Source: Sperchopsis tessellata
Taxonomy: Eukaryota > Arthropoda > Insecta > Coleoptera > Hydrophilidae
Reading direction: 5' to 3'
Length of the DNA: 35,186 bases
Assembly: GCA_033557685.1 (NCBI GenBank)
Contig: JAWQRN010000172.1
Location: 1-35,186, forward strand
The notes below the pieces were generated by a model. It searched no databases and had not been told where the DNA came from. It saw only the letters and a program-made list of their open reading frames with translations. The first letter of the stretch is position 1; the number at the start of each line of letters is the position of its first letter. The translations under genes and the position numbers were made by a program. Below, piece by piece: positions 1 through 9,714 of the stretch.

Positions 1-640
1 GCTTAATGGCTTCGTAAAAAAGCAAAATTGTCGGATCTGGGACGATGACAATGCACAACAGTTCCAGTAGCTCTTTTTGCATCCAGAAAAACTCACTGTT
101 TGGTATAGATTTTGGTCGGGCAGCGTCATCCGAGACACGAGAGGAAATACGGTGACTGTCAACAGCGAGAGCTATCGAGAGATGATAACCAATTTTTGTT
201 TGGCCAGAACTGGATGAATTGAACATAGATGACATGTGGTTTCAGCAAAACGGCGCTACGCAGCGGGTGATACAGTGGAGTTATTGAGTGAACAGTTTCC
301 AGATCGCGTTATTTCGAAAAGAGGTGACATCAATTGTCCACTAAAATTTTGCGATTTAACGCCCTTAGATTCGTTTCTTTGGGGCTGCGTCAAATCATTG
401 GTCTATGCCAATAAGCCAGCAACACTTAACAACCTGGAGAACAACATATTTCGAACCATTGCTGAAATCAAGTACGATTTATGCTGAAAAATCATCGCAA
501 ATTGTGTCTCTCGGATCAACTTCTGCAAACAAAGCCGCGGAGGCCATTTAAAAGATGTTATATTTAAACATAAGGGCATTGAATGTACTTCAATTCGCAA
601 TAAAAATTTCCACCGTACCTGACATAGAACTCTATTTATT
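1..640 (+). pseudogene. Tc1/mariner-type transposase, C-terminal part, decayed
   Basis: DDE transposase relic, cut by the left window edge. The first bases read FVKKQNCRIWDDDN in frame 2, matching the strand just before the catalytic core of a common insect Tc1/mariner-type family. About 230-255 reads MWFQQNGA, where the family has WFQQDGA, so the catalytic Asp codon is now Asn (249-251). About 310-390 holds GDINCPLKFCDLTPLD followed by SFLWG, which contains the third acidic position. About 400-570 gives the family tail (YANKPATL, then SRGGHLKDVIFK) across a stop at 485. The sequence TTCTTATTGGAAGACCCC near 660-680 looks like the terminal region. Stops between 65 and 235 make it non-functional. 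A related, differently damaged copy lies at 27594-27935 on the other strand. Confidence 0.82.
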
Positions 641-2440
641 ACATTTTTAAGATCAGGCGTTCTTATTGGAAGACCCCTTATGAAATTTTAGATCTAAAAA
701 TGTGCCCCTTAATATCCTGTTTCATAAACCATATTACGATTAATGATAAACACAATATAACGGCAAGGTCAACATCCATTGAATTTGTTTCTTCTACGTA
801 TCAATAGCGGTAGTATTAGAAAAATGTTTACTGTACTAATCTGTTAGCGAATATCATTTGTAAATGGAGCATAAAGTCATGTTATTGTATCTTTATATCA
901 CCCAAATAATCAGTCGACCGCAAATGTGTGAATAATTCCTTTGATAGCGATTGAAATGTGAAACTACATTATTTGCTCATAAATACCTTGTTGTTGTGAT
1001 TATTCTAGGAGCTGCTGGCATTATTAATCTTGTTGTAAAAGACAATCAGGGTTCAGGGCGGGATAAGACATAGGAAGAAGGAAAAATGCACTTAATATCG
1101 CAATTGATGTAGCACAAAAACAAAAAAACACTAACTTTAAAGCGGCGTTGGTACTATTTAACCAATACAAGCGATGTGTGCGGATTGACTGATACTAAAG
1201 AACAGGTCCAAGTACGAATTTTTCCAAAGAGGGTGTAAACCGGTACGTGTTTTCCACAATAACCTTAGTTTTATGGCGGTTCATGGGAATTTGACCGATA
1301 ACACCACCTAGAATTAAATACACATTTTAAAATAAAAAATCGACAATATACGAAATTCGCCACCTAAAATTATATTCAGGAGTATATATTGTATGCATTC
1401 GATTTTTCTCTTATATTTGCTGAAACAATCTTTAAACAAATGTTGTAAGGCTGTACACCCCATGTATGGAGATAAAGTAAATATTATACTCAGTAGTGAC
1501 TAATAACATTATTATGATATTTAAATATATTCAGTTCGCCACCCACCAAAGTTCATTAAATCCTATCCTTATATATACACTGCATACGAACGTACTATTT
1601 TATAGGCTTATCGCGTTTATTCCAGGTCAAACGAATCTCATTGCATTCGTCAGCCATATGTCTGTTTTCTTGTTAATCATTAGTAATACATACTGTATTT
1701 ATTTCTCAGCGCAACTCTCCACATTGTCTATAAATCATCGGCAGTTGAAGTTATCTTTGTTATAAACCTTTTGTTTTCAAGCATGCTCGTCAAAGGCTGT
1801 CTCCTTGACTTTATGCTTGCAAAAATATGAGCATATCTTTCTCCATTGTTTAATATGTAAGTTAATTGAAAAAATATTATATGCGCTATTAGAAAATAGG
1901 TACCTTCAATAGTGACGTTTGATTTACAATTACATTGTATATTCTTGTAAGAGTCGGTAGATCTTATACTGTGGTGATTATATGAGATTTTTTAATAATA
2001 TAACTGTAGAAATTACTTTTATCACAGATTTAAATATGAGAAGCTTTATAATTTGCTGTTAAAAATATATTTATTATTATCATTATCATTAACAAACTGG
2101 CATCACAGACAATGGTTCTACTACTTTCTACATGCTCTCACATGCACATATTTTTATATAATATCCTGACAACAAATTACTGACCACAATAGAAAGTTAT
2201 CGATAAAATGTATCTTCATTAAAATTGATCCCAAATTGTTTACAAAAATTTCAATGACAATTGAATCATAAATAATACTCCCTCTGCACAGAAGTAGGTG
2301 TCCTATCTGCAATGTTTAAACGTCCAGAAATAAATGTCTGTTTTCTAAAGATTAATTTTATTTACAAAATATATTGCATAGGTTTTATTTATATAGTAAT
2401 TATGTTCTATCTACATATCTTGTACTTTTGATATAAGATC
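641..2440. other. AT-rich DNA, nothing recognised
   Basis: No frame gave a recognisable protein motif and no long repeat was seen. An 89-residue open frame at 1496-1765 (+) has a biased, hydrophobic composition, as expected for chance AT-rich translation. Confidence 0.5.
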
Positions 2441-3520
2441 CATGACAAAACTAATAGTAAAAAGAAGCTTTGTAAGTGATCTTTTCCATATGGAGATCGT
2501 CAAGTCAAGTCAAGAAGACTATTCAGAGTATTACAATCTAATTCGGCGTAAGCATTTTGAACGGCAATGATTATTTCATCGACTGTTTTGCAAGTCGTTT
2601 TGAGCTGCAATTAGAATTAAAAAATCCTAGATCGAGGACGTTCGTATCATTACAATTTCATAGCTGACAGAACATTTTAATGTTTTAATCCGTTATTTGG
2701 GAAGCTTCCTTCAAAATTATATCATCAGGATTTGGGTGGTTTTCTGTTATCTTGTGAAATCTAAATCGTTGATGAAATATTTCATCTAGGCTATTATTCT
2801 TCAATTACAGGCATAAGTTTTTGAGTATCATCTTTCTGTATTCTTGTCTAGTTATATTTGAAGCAACCTTAGTTTTCATTACCCCAGCAGGAGAATTTTT
2901 GCTACTTCGCTTAGAAGGTTCTTAATATACAAAGGACTACCATCAAAACGCGTTTTTGAGAATGAATCCAGCGAGGACCACTAGTGGCAGCTAGAAACCT
3001 TACTTTCATATGAAAAAGTTAAGTAGGTTATATACGCTTCCTGTTCACCATCCACCAGATAGTTGTTCGATGTTTTAATGATATTAACCCATTTTTTGTC
3101 CACATGGATTTGATAAGTTATTTCTTTTAAACGTCTCTTTACACCAGCTGCACTTTTTGGTTCAAGCATTGATAAGCAGTATTTTAACCGTGCGATATTG
3201 TTGGCATCTGTCAAATATGGCTTTAGAACATTGAAATGATTCCTTATATGTTCTGATTTTAATCGGATGTAAACTGTAAATTTTCTAATGCCAATAGCAC
3301 GAACAATATAATGAATTTGTTCAAAATCGGGCATAGCAGCTGCTTCTAGCCCATCATATAATGATTGCCTTCCTCGATGCCCTATTCTGCTCACACTTTT
3401 CTCCGATATACTGAATTTTTTATTTACAACTTTGGTTGAAACGTGCTTAAGCTTTCCGTTGTCGATGAACTCTAATAATGAGTGGTATAGGGTTTCTTGC
3501 CTCTTTGGAACGCAACCGAT
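2440..3520 (-). mobile_element. Plant-type (DD39D) mariner-like transposon relic
   Basis: Nearly the whole transposase can be traced on the minus strand by changing frame. From high to low coordinates: an N-terminal helix-turn-helix region (KRQETLYHSLLEF, DNGKLKHVSTKVV, FSISEKSVSRIG, 3505-3360); linker HFNVLKPYLTDANNIARLKY (about 3225-3165); first catalytic site IHVDKKW (Asp codon 3098-3100; family IHIDEKWF); SKNSPAGVMKTKVAS (about 2900-2855; family SKNRPAGT); second site QDNRKPP (Asp codon 2749-2751); HPNPDDIILKEASQ (about 2740-2700); third site DTNVLDLGFFNS (Asp codon 2646-2648; family SPDLNVLDLGFF); and TVDEIIIAVQNAY (about 2585-2545). LDLGFF and the PAGT-like block are typical of plant-type mariners rather than the usual animal mariner D34D. 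Many frameshifts and stops; no terminal repeats located. Confidence 0.8.
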
Positions 3521-3923
3521 TAAAATCAGGACAAATAACGCAAAAAAGTCAAATTTAAAGAAAAAAGATCTGATAATAACTTGTCGATATTCAAGGCTTG
3601 CTACCTTAAATTTTCATAAAAATCTCAAATTGGACACTTATTTCTAGACAGAAGGAGTAAACGATACGATAATAATGAATGAAAATATCCTTCAAAGGAT
3701 TTCATATTTGTTGCAAAACGGATTCAACAGAGTTATATTGTTTCCATCAACTCTATTTGTTATGGTAAAGCATCATACTTGTTGTGTTTGATAATGAAGG
3801 CAAATTTGAAAGAAAATGTAAGGTAAATTGATCATAAGAAGCAGTTCCGGTCCATTCACAAGCGGTATTTCTCCATTCTGAAGAGGCATAGATATAAGAG
3901 AAAAACGGCGTAGAGTTTATGAG
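3521..3923. other. Spacer between two DNA-transposon relics, nothing recognised
   Basis: No motif seen in any frame. The open frame at 3753-4013 (-) runs across the left inverted repeat of the next element and shows no recognisable domain. Confidence 0.4.
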
Positions 3924-4759
3924 CACAGTGGGCCAGAAATCATAACCACCGGCCAAAATTAAAATTTGCCAGCTTTCTAATATAGCCGTGGTATTTTGGT
4001 ACATGAATGCCAAAATAATACATTAATATTTTAGTATTGTTTTGTGCTTACGATTTTTACTTTGTGGATCCGTTTATCAGCATGTAAGTAGACTCAAACT
4101 ATTGAAAACAAAATTGAAAATTAAGTGTATATATTTTTGTTTTACAGTGACATTTATGACCGTGTTCTTGGACCAGCATTTAATGTAAAACATAATTTTC
4201 ATTAGACTTTTAAAAAGTTTAACGTTAGTTATTTTTGCGAGACTAGTATATCAAGTGTCTATAAGCTGTTCTCAAAAAGCTGCCCATATTTACCCTTTGC
4301 AAATGGTGACGATTTATGTAGGCGGGAGAATGCACGTATCTTACATAAGATTTTTAGTCCGAGCATTACAATTCACTCTGCAATCATTTCAATAATTTTT
4401 AACAATATTATTAATTTAAGTGAATACTAATTATTAATATTTGCATCAAAATCACTTTTATAATCGCTATTTTGAATTAAAATACATTATTTTCTAGAAA
4501 CAATGCGCAGTTTTGGATGAACCACTGAGCAATAACCAATTTCTGACAGCCAAAGCCTATGCGAAGGAAAATAGGGCGAACATATATCCTTCCTATAATA
4601 AAGTAAGAGCTGCAAAGGATAAGTTTTATCCTTCCAAGAACTCAATAAGTCAATAAAACTATTGCGAAAGTAAAACTTTAAAACCTTCTCGGTCACACGG
4701 CTTCACGCGTCATCGAATCGCAAGAGGAAGTATTAAAGAGCGTTGATGAATATCTTAAC

Positions 4760-4990
4760 AATATTGTGTTAATATCTTCAGGTTTTCCGGGAGATACCAA
4801 TGCGTTGGCTTTTGTTTGCTCCATGGCAATGTTTAATTAGCACTTTTAAGATCTACATGTCTTGATAATGTTACCTGAAACGGCGGACGAAACGTCGCCG
4901 AAAACAAAAGCCAACACATGGTTACCTCCCGATAAACCTGAAGATATTTACTGTGGTCGTGGAAGTCTACGTACTGAATATTGTGTTAAT
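4760..4990. repeat. Perfect 14-bp direct repeat (target-site duplication) around the insertion
   Basis: The two copies of AATATTGTGTTAAT lie at 4760-4773 and 4977-4990 with no mismatch. Both fall inside transposase coding sequence, so the repeat is best explained as duplication at insertion. A length of 14 bp suits target-primed reverse transcription (SINE, LINE, PLE) better than most cut-and-paste transposons. Confidence 0.8.
4774..4976. mobile_element. 203-bp insertion with inverted arms, flanked by 14-bp target-site duplication
   Basis: AATATTGTGTTAAT occurs at 4760-4773 and again at 4977-4990, exactly flanking this block. The block splits the transposase fragment described above, and removing it with one flank joins the two coding stretches in frame. 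The insert carries inverted arms of about 48 bp (4771-4818 and 4902-4949), each with AATATCTTCAGG at the outer side and GTTGGCTTTTGTTT at the inner side. The spacer includes GGCGGACGAAACGTCGCC (4881-4898). The palindromic CGAAACGTCG with nearby AAAAGCCAAC resembles terminal regions (pseudo-LTRs) of Penelope-like elements as I recall them. It may therefore be a short PLE-derived or SINE-like insertion; the class is not settled. Confidence 0.7.
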
Positions 4991-5280
4991 TTTGAAATTG
5001 GACTTTGATGGAAGTAGCGGATATAGTCAATACAGCAAACATTTTCGGAGACTTAAAGTATGAGTCCGATATTTTTATAACATCAATGGTTCCAATGCAG
5101 ATGTATATTACTTTAGGGGAGAAAAAAAAATTTCCCTCGCTGTAAAACACCCAATTTGCATTTTTTTATTACTTTTTGGTTACACATTAGCTATTAATAC
5201 TTTTCCTATTTGTAACTAGTTCATCGGAGAAATTTCAGAATTTTGGTCGGTGACTCCAATTACTGGCCCACTGTACCACG

Positions 5281-5840
5281 GGATGGTTAGAAACAAAGGA
5301 TTAAAATATAAATATGAGCTCAAACAAGAACTTCTAGTGGTTCGAATGGATCATCAAACGGGATCTATAAAATTATATGTATTAAACATATTACTATACA
5401 GAGGAGTATGGTTGTTATAGTTTTGATGATGGTAATTACAATCATCTAGATAGATACAAATAAACACAAAGGTTGGGCGAACAAAGCTTACATATAGAAA
5501 TAAAATATAAATAAACCTGCTGCCAAATATCTAATTAAGCTGGTGCAAACATTCTCTTGGCTTATTAACTACAAAAGATAATAATGTTTTTTTGATGCCT
5601 GTATGTAGAGTTACAATTTCTTATAGTAATAAAATGGTATTGTCAAGATAATTTAGCAATATTCCGACAAAATTTACTCAATGATTAATTTGAATAAATT
5701 ACATTGCGATTATCGACATCTTTGGAATACTAGTCTTATTCGGGCAACCATAATTTGTTATACATATTTCGATGGGTTTCATTCGCAAAATGTATTGCTA
5801 GTAATTTAGTAAACCAATATTATTTTATCTTGTAAAAATA
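5281..5840. other. AT-rich DNA, nothing recognised
   Basis: No motif or repeat recognised between the right end of the Transib-like element and the gypsy integrase relic. Confidence 0.4.
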
Positions 5841-6119
5841 TTAATTCTCAAGACTCATAACACTCACTAACAGTATCTTTAGGAAAACTCCAGCCAAACA
5901 ATTATTTATATATAGGCTGGATCTTTTAATACCCAAGACCGCCGAGTAAACAAAAATAGCAAATAAAGAAAACAACGAAGTAAAGAATTTCAGAAAGGAG
6001 ATACCGTAATAGTGAAAGACTATAGTAAAGCAAATAAATTTCTATGGAAATCTGTAGCAATACATGATAAAATAGGAATAAAAATATATTTGATCAAGTT
6101 TAGTGTAGCAAAACAGTAA
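5840..6119 (+). pseudogene. Ty3/gypsy-type integrase C-terminal fragment
   Basis: Two adjacent frames on the plus strand match the end of gypsy-type Pol. From about 5879 to 5949 the frame reads LGKTPAKQLF, then YRLDLLIPKTAE and a stop. This is the block just after the integrase core (family T.G.SPAELL.GR..RT.LDLL.P). From about 5983, in another frame, it reads EFQKGDTVIVKDYSKANKF, then LWKSVAIHDKIGIKIYLI and a stop at 6117-6119, matching the C-terminal domain (F..GD.V.V.DY....W..G.I....G...Y.V). The fragment is too short to appear as an open frame and has one frameshift. No LTR or polypurine tract was found downstream, so this is an isolated relic. Confidence 0.75.
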
Positions 6120-7658
6120 TTAAAAATAAAATTAAATAGAACTTTCATTACTCACTAATACTTAACTGTATTATTTAAAAATTAAAAATTAACCCAATTT
6201 AACAATACAACAAATATAAGATATTATTGGAACACCAATAGTTTAAAAAACATTGTAAATACAATTTTAAAATGAGAAGGAGGAATACGTTTTTTTGATA
6301 AATTCCAGTTTTGGTACTTAAGGTTTTATTAATTTGCAATGATTTTAAATCTATATTTTCTTCTTAGATATAGCCGTCTATATAAGTTACACCATATGTA
6401 AAATTATATATGCACTTATTACATATATTTTGCATAAAATTGAAGGAATAGTTAGCATCCGGTTGCACCAACACCTACCGACATTCATTATACCATTTGA
6501 ATTATTATTTATTAGTTTCAGATCATACATTTCATTATACACTTATTATAATTTAAATCCTTTTTAGATGGTACTCTTTAGTTTGAAGAATGTAAATTGG
6601 TGCAGTTTGTAGGATTTTCTGTCAATATTGATGTATACGATTCGTTTTTACGATTAACGGTAAATCTGAAATATCATCTTTACCAGTGTTAGAACACAAA
6701 TCCAAGACATACCGAACTCCTAGAGGTTTGTAAGATGTCACTGGTAAAGAAATGTCAATTTAAGAATTGAAACCCCAAGACACTACAAAAAAAAACGATA
6801 CTACTTTTACTATGTGTACACATATCTTTAGAGGTTCAAACATTTATAAAGAGAACAGTGATTCAGTTGTAATAAATTCCGTGTAAATTTTTTATTTCAA
6901 AACTCTAAAGGATCTTATCAGTTATCTACTCTTAAACAAGGGTACTGGTCCATTTGTCTGTTACAATGAAATCCAACAGATGCGGAATTATTATTTGCCG
7001 AAATTGCGATACCAGTAGTTTATTTATAAATTATACCTTACGAATATTATTGCAACGACTTCATGGTCATATAAGAAGTTTACTCTAAACCAAAAATCCT
7101 AGTGATTTACATTAAGCACTATACATGTTTACAAATGATGTTCAACTAAAACTATGCAAAAAATGAACATAAGCAAATCTGTAAACCAAATTCGTACCAC
7201 AAACTATTAATTTATAACTACCAAACTTTTCACATAATGCATGAATGAACCAACAACAATTTAATACAAATATAAACTATTTCAATCAAAATCAAAAAAA
7301 AACATTTCCTAGTCCTACACCACAAAATACCTATCACTTCCAGTTTTATTAAACCGAAACTGTCAATCAAACTTAAACTGGTTCCAGAGTAATGGTTATC
7401 AAAATAAACTAAATTCCATCGCAATATAATTGATGAGCTTTCTGTATAGAATTCCCTCCAGAATGCTGTAGGCGATCATTTATTATGCGAAGTAACCACG
7501 GTCTAGGCAAACCCCAAAGTGTGGGTAAATAGTAACCTACCATATATATTTTTCTCGACAAGAATTTAAACTTTATGATCGACACTAACAGCACAATATC
7601 ATTTATTAAAACATAAATAGCTCATTATTCAGACTTTTAATTGCGAAGTTTACCTTTC
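6120..7658. other. AT-rich DNA, nothing recognised beyond a short inverted repeat
   Basis: No protein motif found. A perfect 11-bp inverted repeat (CTTTACCAGTG, 6678-6688 and 6739-6749) is present. The minus-strand open frames at 7230-7424 and 7409-7594 show no recognisable domain. Confidence 0.4.
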
Positions 7659-7714
7659 TAAATATCTACGGTATATGGATAATAATGTGTTCATAGAATG
7701 CCCGTAGATATTTA
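7659..7714. repeat. Short perfect inverted repeat (13-bp stem, 30-nt loop)
   Basis: TAAATATCTACGG at 7659-7671 is matched exactly in inverted orientation at 7702-7714. The loop is 30 nt, and pairing does not extend well on either side, so a microRNA precursor is unlikely. It may be the remnant of a small foldback element. Confidence 0.45.
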
Positions 7715-7778
7715 AAGAACTTAAACTTTCCTTAACATATCAATAATTTAAACCCTCACAACCACCTTCACATAAAAA

Positions 7779-9060
7779 ATAATTTATTAACCATTTAAAT
7801 ATCTTAAGAACTAAAAGAATTAGACAACATATTACTATTATAATAAACTACTATGCATGTCAGCATGTATTGTGTTAAGCTAAACCAAGTGAATACAACA
7901 ATGGTTTTGCTTACAAAAAACACATATCTTAAGCAAAGAAAAATAGGAGGTTTGTATCTTAACAAATATGTGGGAAGATGTTAATGAACATTTCTGTCTT
8001 TTGAACATGAAGATTTTCCAGTAGAAACTACATATCATATGTTTTCAAATGTTCTAACTTTAAATGTAGAAACTATATAGAATATATTAATGATAAATAA
8101 CTTGCTGGATTTAAAGACATCGGTTGTGAAAATGAATACAAGTATTTTCATAAAAAATTGCGGTCCCATACATTTTTCCAAAGGTTCACTGATGCATGAT
8201 TATTTCCTCTATCAAGGGTAATGAGACAATTCACAGCAGTAATCAAAATTTGTTACTTTAGCATTTTATTAATCACTATCTAGGAAGTAAATTTTATTTT
8301 ATAGTATATTTTTTCATATTAAGATTTGAAAGTTGGTAAATTTGAACGAGTGGCTATATTTAGGACAATGGCAAAAATAGCTCACCTTGAGATGTGCACT
8401 TTCAAAATAGTAGAATAACTTTTTGATCAAAGTACCATTACTAGTTTTCATTGAATTAAAATTTCCGTGATCATTGATATTTATCAAAGTCAGTGTCGGC
8501 TATGTTGAAAAATGGGTGACAAGAAATTCAAAACATTTGCTTTTTATTAGAATATAAACTTTTTATAATGGATCATGCACACCATTTTTAGCTAATTTCA
8601 CATGGAAGCTCATTCCATAACTAAACTAAGAGGAAATAATCATGCATCAGTGAACCTTTGGAAAAATGTATGAGACTGCAATGTTTTATGAAAATACTTG
8701 CCTTCATTTTCACAACCGATGTTTTTAAATCCAGAAAGCTATTTATCATTAATACATTCTACATAGTTTCTACATTTAAAGTTAGAACATTTGAAAACAT
8801 ATGATATGTCGTTTCTACTGGAAAATCTTCATGTTCAAAAGACACAAATGTTCATTAACATCGTCCCACATATTTGTTAAGATACAAATCTGCTATTTTT
8901 CTTTGCTTAAGATATGTGTTTTTGTAAGCAAAACCATTGTTGAATTCACTTGGTTTAGGTTAACACAATACATACTAACATGCATTGTAGTTTATTATAA
9001 TAGTAATATGTTGTCTAATTATTTTAGTTCTTAAGATATTTAAATGGTTAATAAATTATA
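7779..9060. repeat. Large inverted repeat: two 432-bp arms, 418-bp spacer
   Basis: The arm at 7779-8210 is repeated in inverted orientation at 8629-9060. Compared base by base by eye, the arms have about 22 substitutions and one single-base indel, so close to 95% identity, and both have the same length. Outer ends share ATAATTTATTAACCATTT; inner ends share ATTATTTCCTCT. Similarity stops abruptly at both ends. No direct repeat flanks the whole structure. No protein motif is visible in arms or spacer; the open frame at 8801-9034 is a by-product. It could be a foldback-type element, an inverted duplication, or two opposite insertions of one short repeat. A read-through transcript would fold into a hairpin of about 430 bp. 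Confidence 0.9.
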
Positions 9061-9153
9061 ATAAAGGACATATATAACCTATATTTCACCGAACTGTGAA
9101 CATAAGAAATCACAGGGGAGTATAAAAATGTTAACCAATTTTTCACATTTATA

Positions 9154-9463
9154 TTGTTTTGTTTGTTTTATTTAACGTCGACATATTTCCGCTGCTGAAA
9201 AAACAATCATCGACGCCATGGATTAGGCTCCCACACCTGGAAATTTTGCTGCATCCAGTGTATCCTGCTAGAATTGGGTTATTTTACGTGCACGTGGTCT
9301 TCATTTACATACAATAGACGGGGACAACAGTTTTACGTCCCTCCCAGAAGACGAGCACCACAAAGACTTTTCCCAAATCACAAAAATCCGACCGCCTTTG
9401 GGTCTCGAATCCGAGATCCCACCCTTAGTAACCTAGTACTTAGCCACTGAACCAAAGAGACGA
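9154..9463 (-). mobile_element. tRNA-derived SINE, full-length-looking copy
   Basis: On the minus strand the head reads TTGGTTCAGTGGCTAAG near 9457-9440, with an A-box-like TGGTTCAGTGG. GATTCGAGACC at about 9412-9402 fits the B-box consensus for RNA polymerase III. The body follows, and the 3' end is CGTTAAATAAAACAAACAAA-like at 9180-9154, a typical SINE tail. A perfect 12-bp target-site duplication, TTCACATTTATA, lies at 9142-9153 and 9464-9475. Body length is 310 bp. The central part, with GGACGTAAAAC and GCACGTAAAATAACCC, resembles conserved SINE core domains seen in several invertebrates, but I cannot name the domain with certainty. Confidence 0.82.
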
Positions 9464-9551
9464 TTCACATTTATATAACTTAAATAATATTTGTGAACAA
9501 AAGGAAATCACAGGGAAGTATACAAATGTTAACCAATTTTTCACATTTATA

Positions 9552-9702
9552 TTGTTTTGTTTGTTTTTATTTAACGCCGGCCTATTTCCGCTACTATGAC
9601 TAATCACCGACGCCATGGATAAGGCTCCCAAACCTGGGATATAGGTGGTCCGACATCTCACGCTTAGTAATCTTGTACTTAGCCACTGAACTAACGAGAC
9701 CG
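9552..9702 (-). mobile_element. Same SINE, second copy, internally deleted
   Basis: This copy keeps the head (TCAGTGGCTAAGTACAAG-like on the minus strand, 9691-9674) and the A-rich tail (9575-9552) but lacks the B box and most of the body. It is flanked by the same target duplication, TTCACATTTATA at 9540-9551 and CTCACATTTATA at 9703-9714, so it came from duplication of the first copy and not from a new insertion. Confidence 0.75.
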
Positions 9703-9714
9703 CTCACATTTATA

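Larger units (their letters stand above)
4501..5110 (+). pseudogene. Transib/RAG1-like transposase fragment, interrupted
   Basis: An intact stretch at 4501-4653 includes LDEPLSNNQFLTAKAYAKEN and YPSYNKVRAAKDKFYPSKNS, which matches the N-terminal region of a widespread arthropod/cnidarian family that I assign to Transib. It resumes in another frame at 4688-4773 with HTASRVIESQEEVLKSV (family LLDHT..RI..QE.VL). After a nested insertion it resumes at about 4988 with KLDFDGSSGYSQYSKHF, equivalent to the family block WGCDGSSGHS.YKQ.F, whose Asp is the first catalytic residue by analogy with RAG1. A further frame at about 5059-5103 gives ESDIFITSMVPMQM (family SD..LF..SLVPLQL). The rest of the transposase, including the other catalytic residues, is absent. 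The Transib assignment is from memory; it fits the CACAGTG ends. Confidence 0.72.
3924..5275 (+). mobile_element. Transib-like DNA transposon, deleted, with terminal inverted repeats
   Basis: Two ends match in inverted orientation. The left starts CACAGTGGGCCAG (3924-3936). The right, read inward on the other strand, starts TACAGTGGGCCAG (5275-5263). Similarity continues for about 37 bp (29 of 37 by eye), with CCAAAATT at the inner end. CACAGTG is the Transib end consensus and the RAG recognition-signal heptamer. Inside, the plus strand keeps Transib/RAG1-like transposase pieces (see next entry). The element spans 1,352 bp, too short for a full transposase, and right-hand coding stops shortly before the right end, so it is an internally deleted derivative. 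The 5-bp flanks (ATGAG and CCACG) do not match, so a target duplication is not supported. It hosts a 203-bp nested insertion. Confidence 0.68.
9070..9714. repeat. Tandem segmental duplication (two units) carrying a SINE
   Basis: Unit A (about 9070-9469) and unit B (about 9470-9714) are direct copies. Both contain GAAATCACAGG(G)GAGTATA-like sequence, then TGTTAACCAATTTTTCAC, then a SINE. Unit B is shorter because it lost about 160 bp of the SINE interior. Since the SINE's target duplication occurs in both units, the SINE arrived before the segment was duplicated. Confidence 0.78.

Noticed and set aside
1496..1765. 89-residue open frame (+)
   Set aside because: Hydrophobic, low-complexity AT-rich translation with no recognisable motif and no similarity to the nearby elements.
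2070..2092. ATT/ATC microsatellite-like run (also 19530-19560)
   Set aside because: Very short, imperfect and expected in AT-rich DNA.
4866..4900. Possible hammerhead ribozyme (CCTGAAACGGCGGACGAAAC)
   Set aside because: The CTGANGA core is not present as required and no stem II can form between the two core parts, so not annotated, although PLE ends can carry such ribozymes.
6678..6749. Perfect 11-bp inverted repeat CTTTACCAGTG with a 50-nt loop
   Set aside because: Short and without extension of pairing; expected occasionally by chance in 35 kb.
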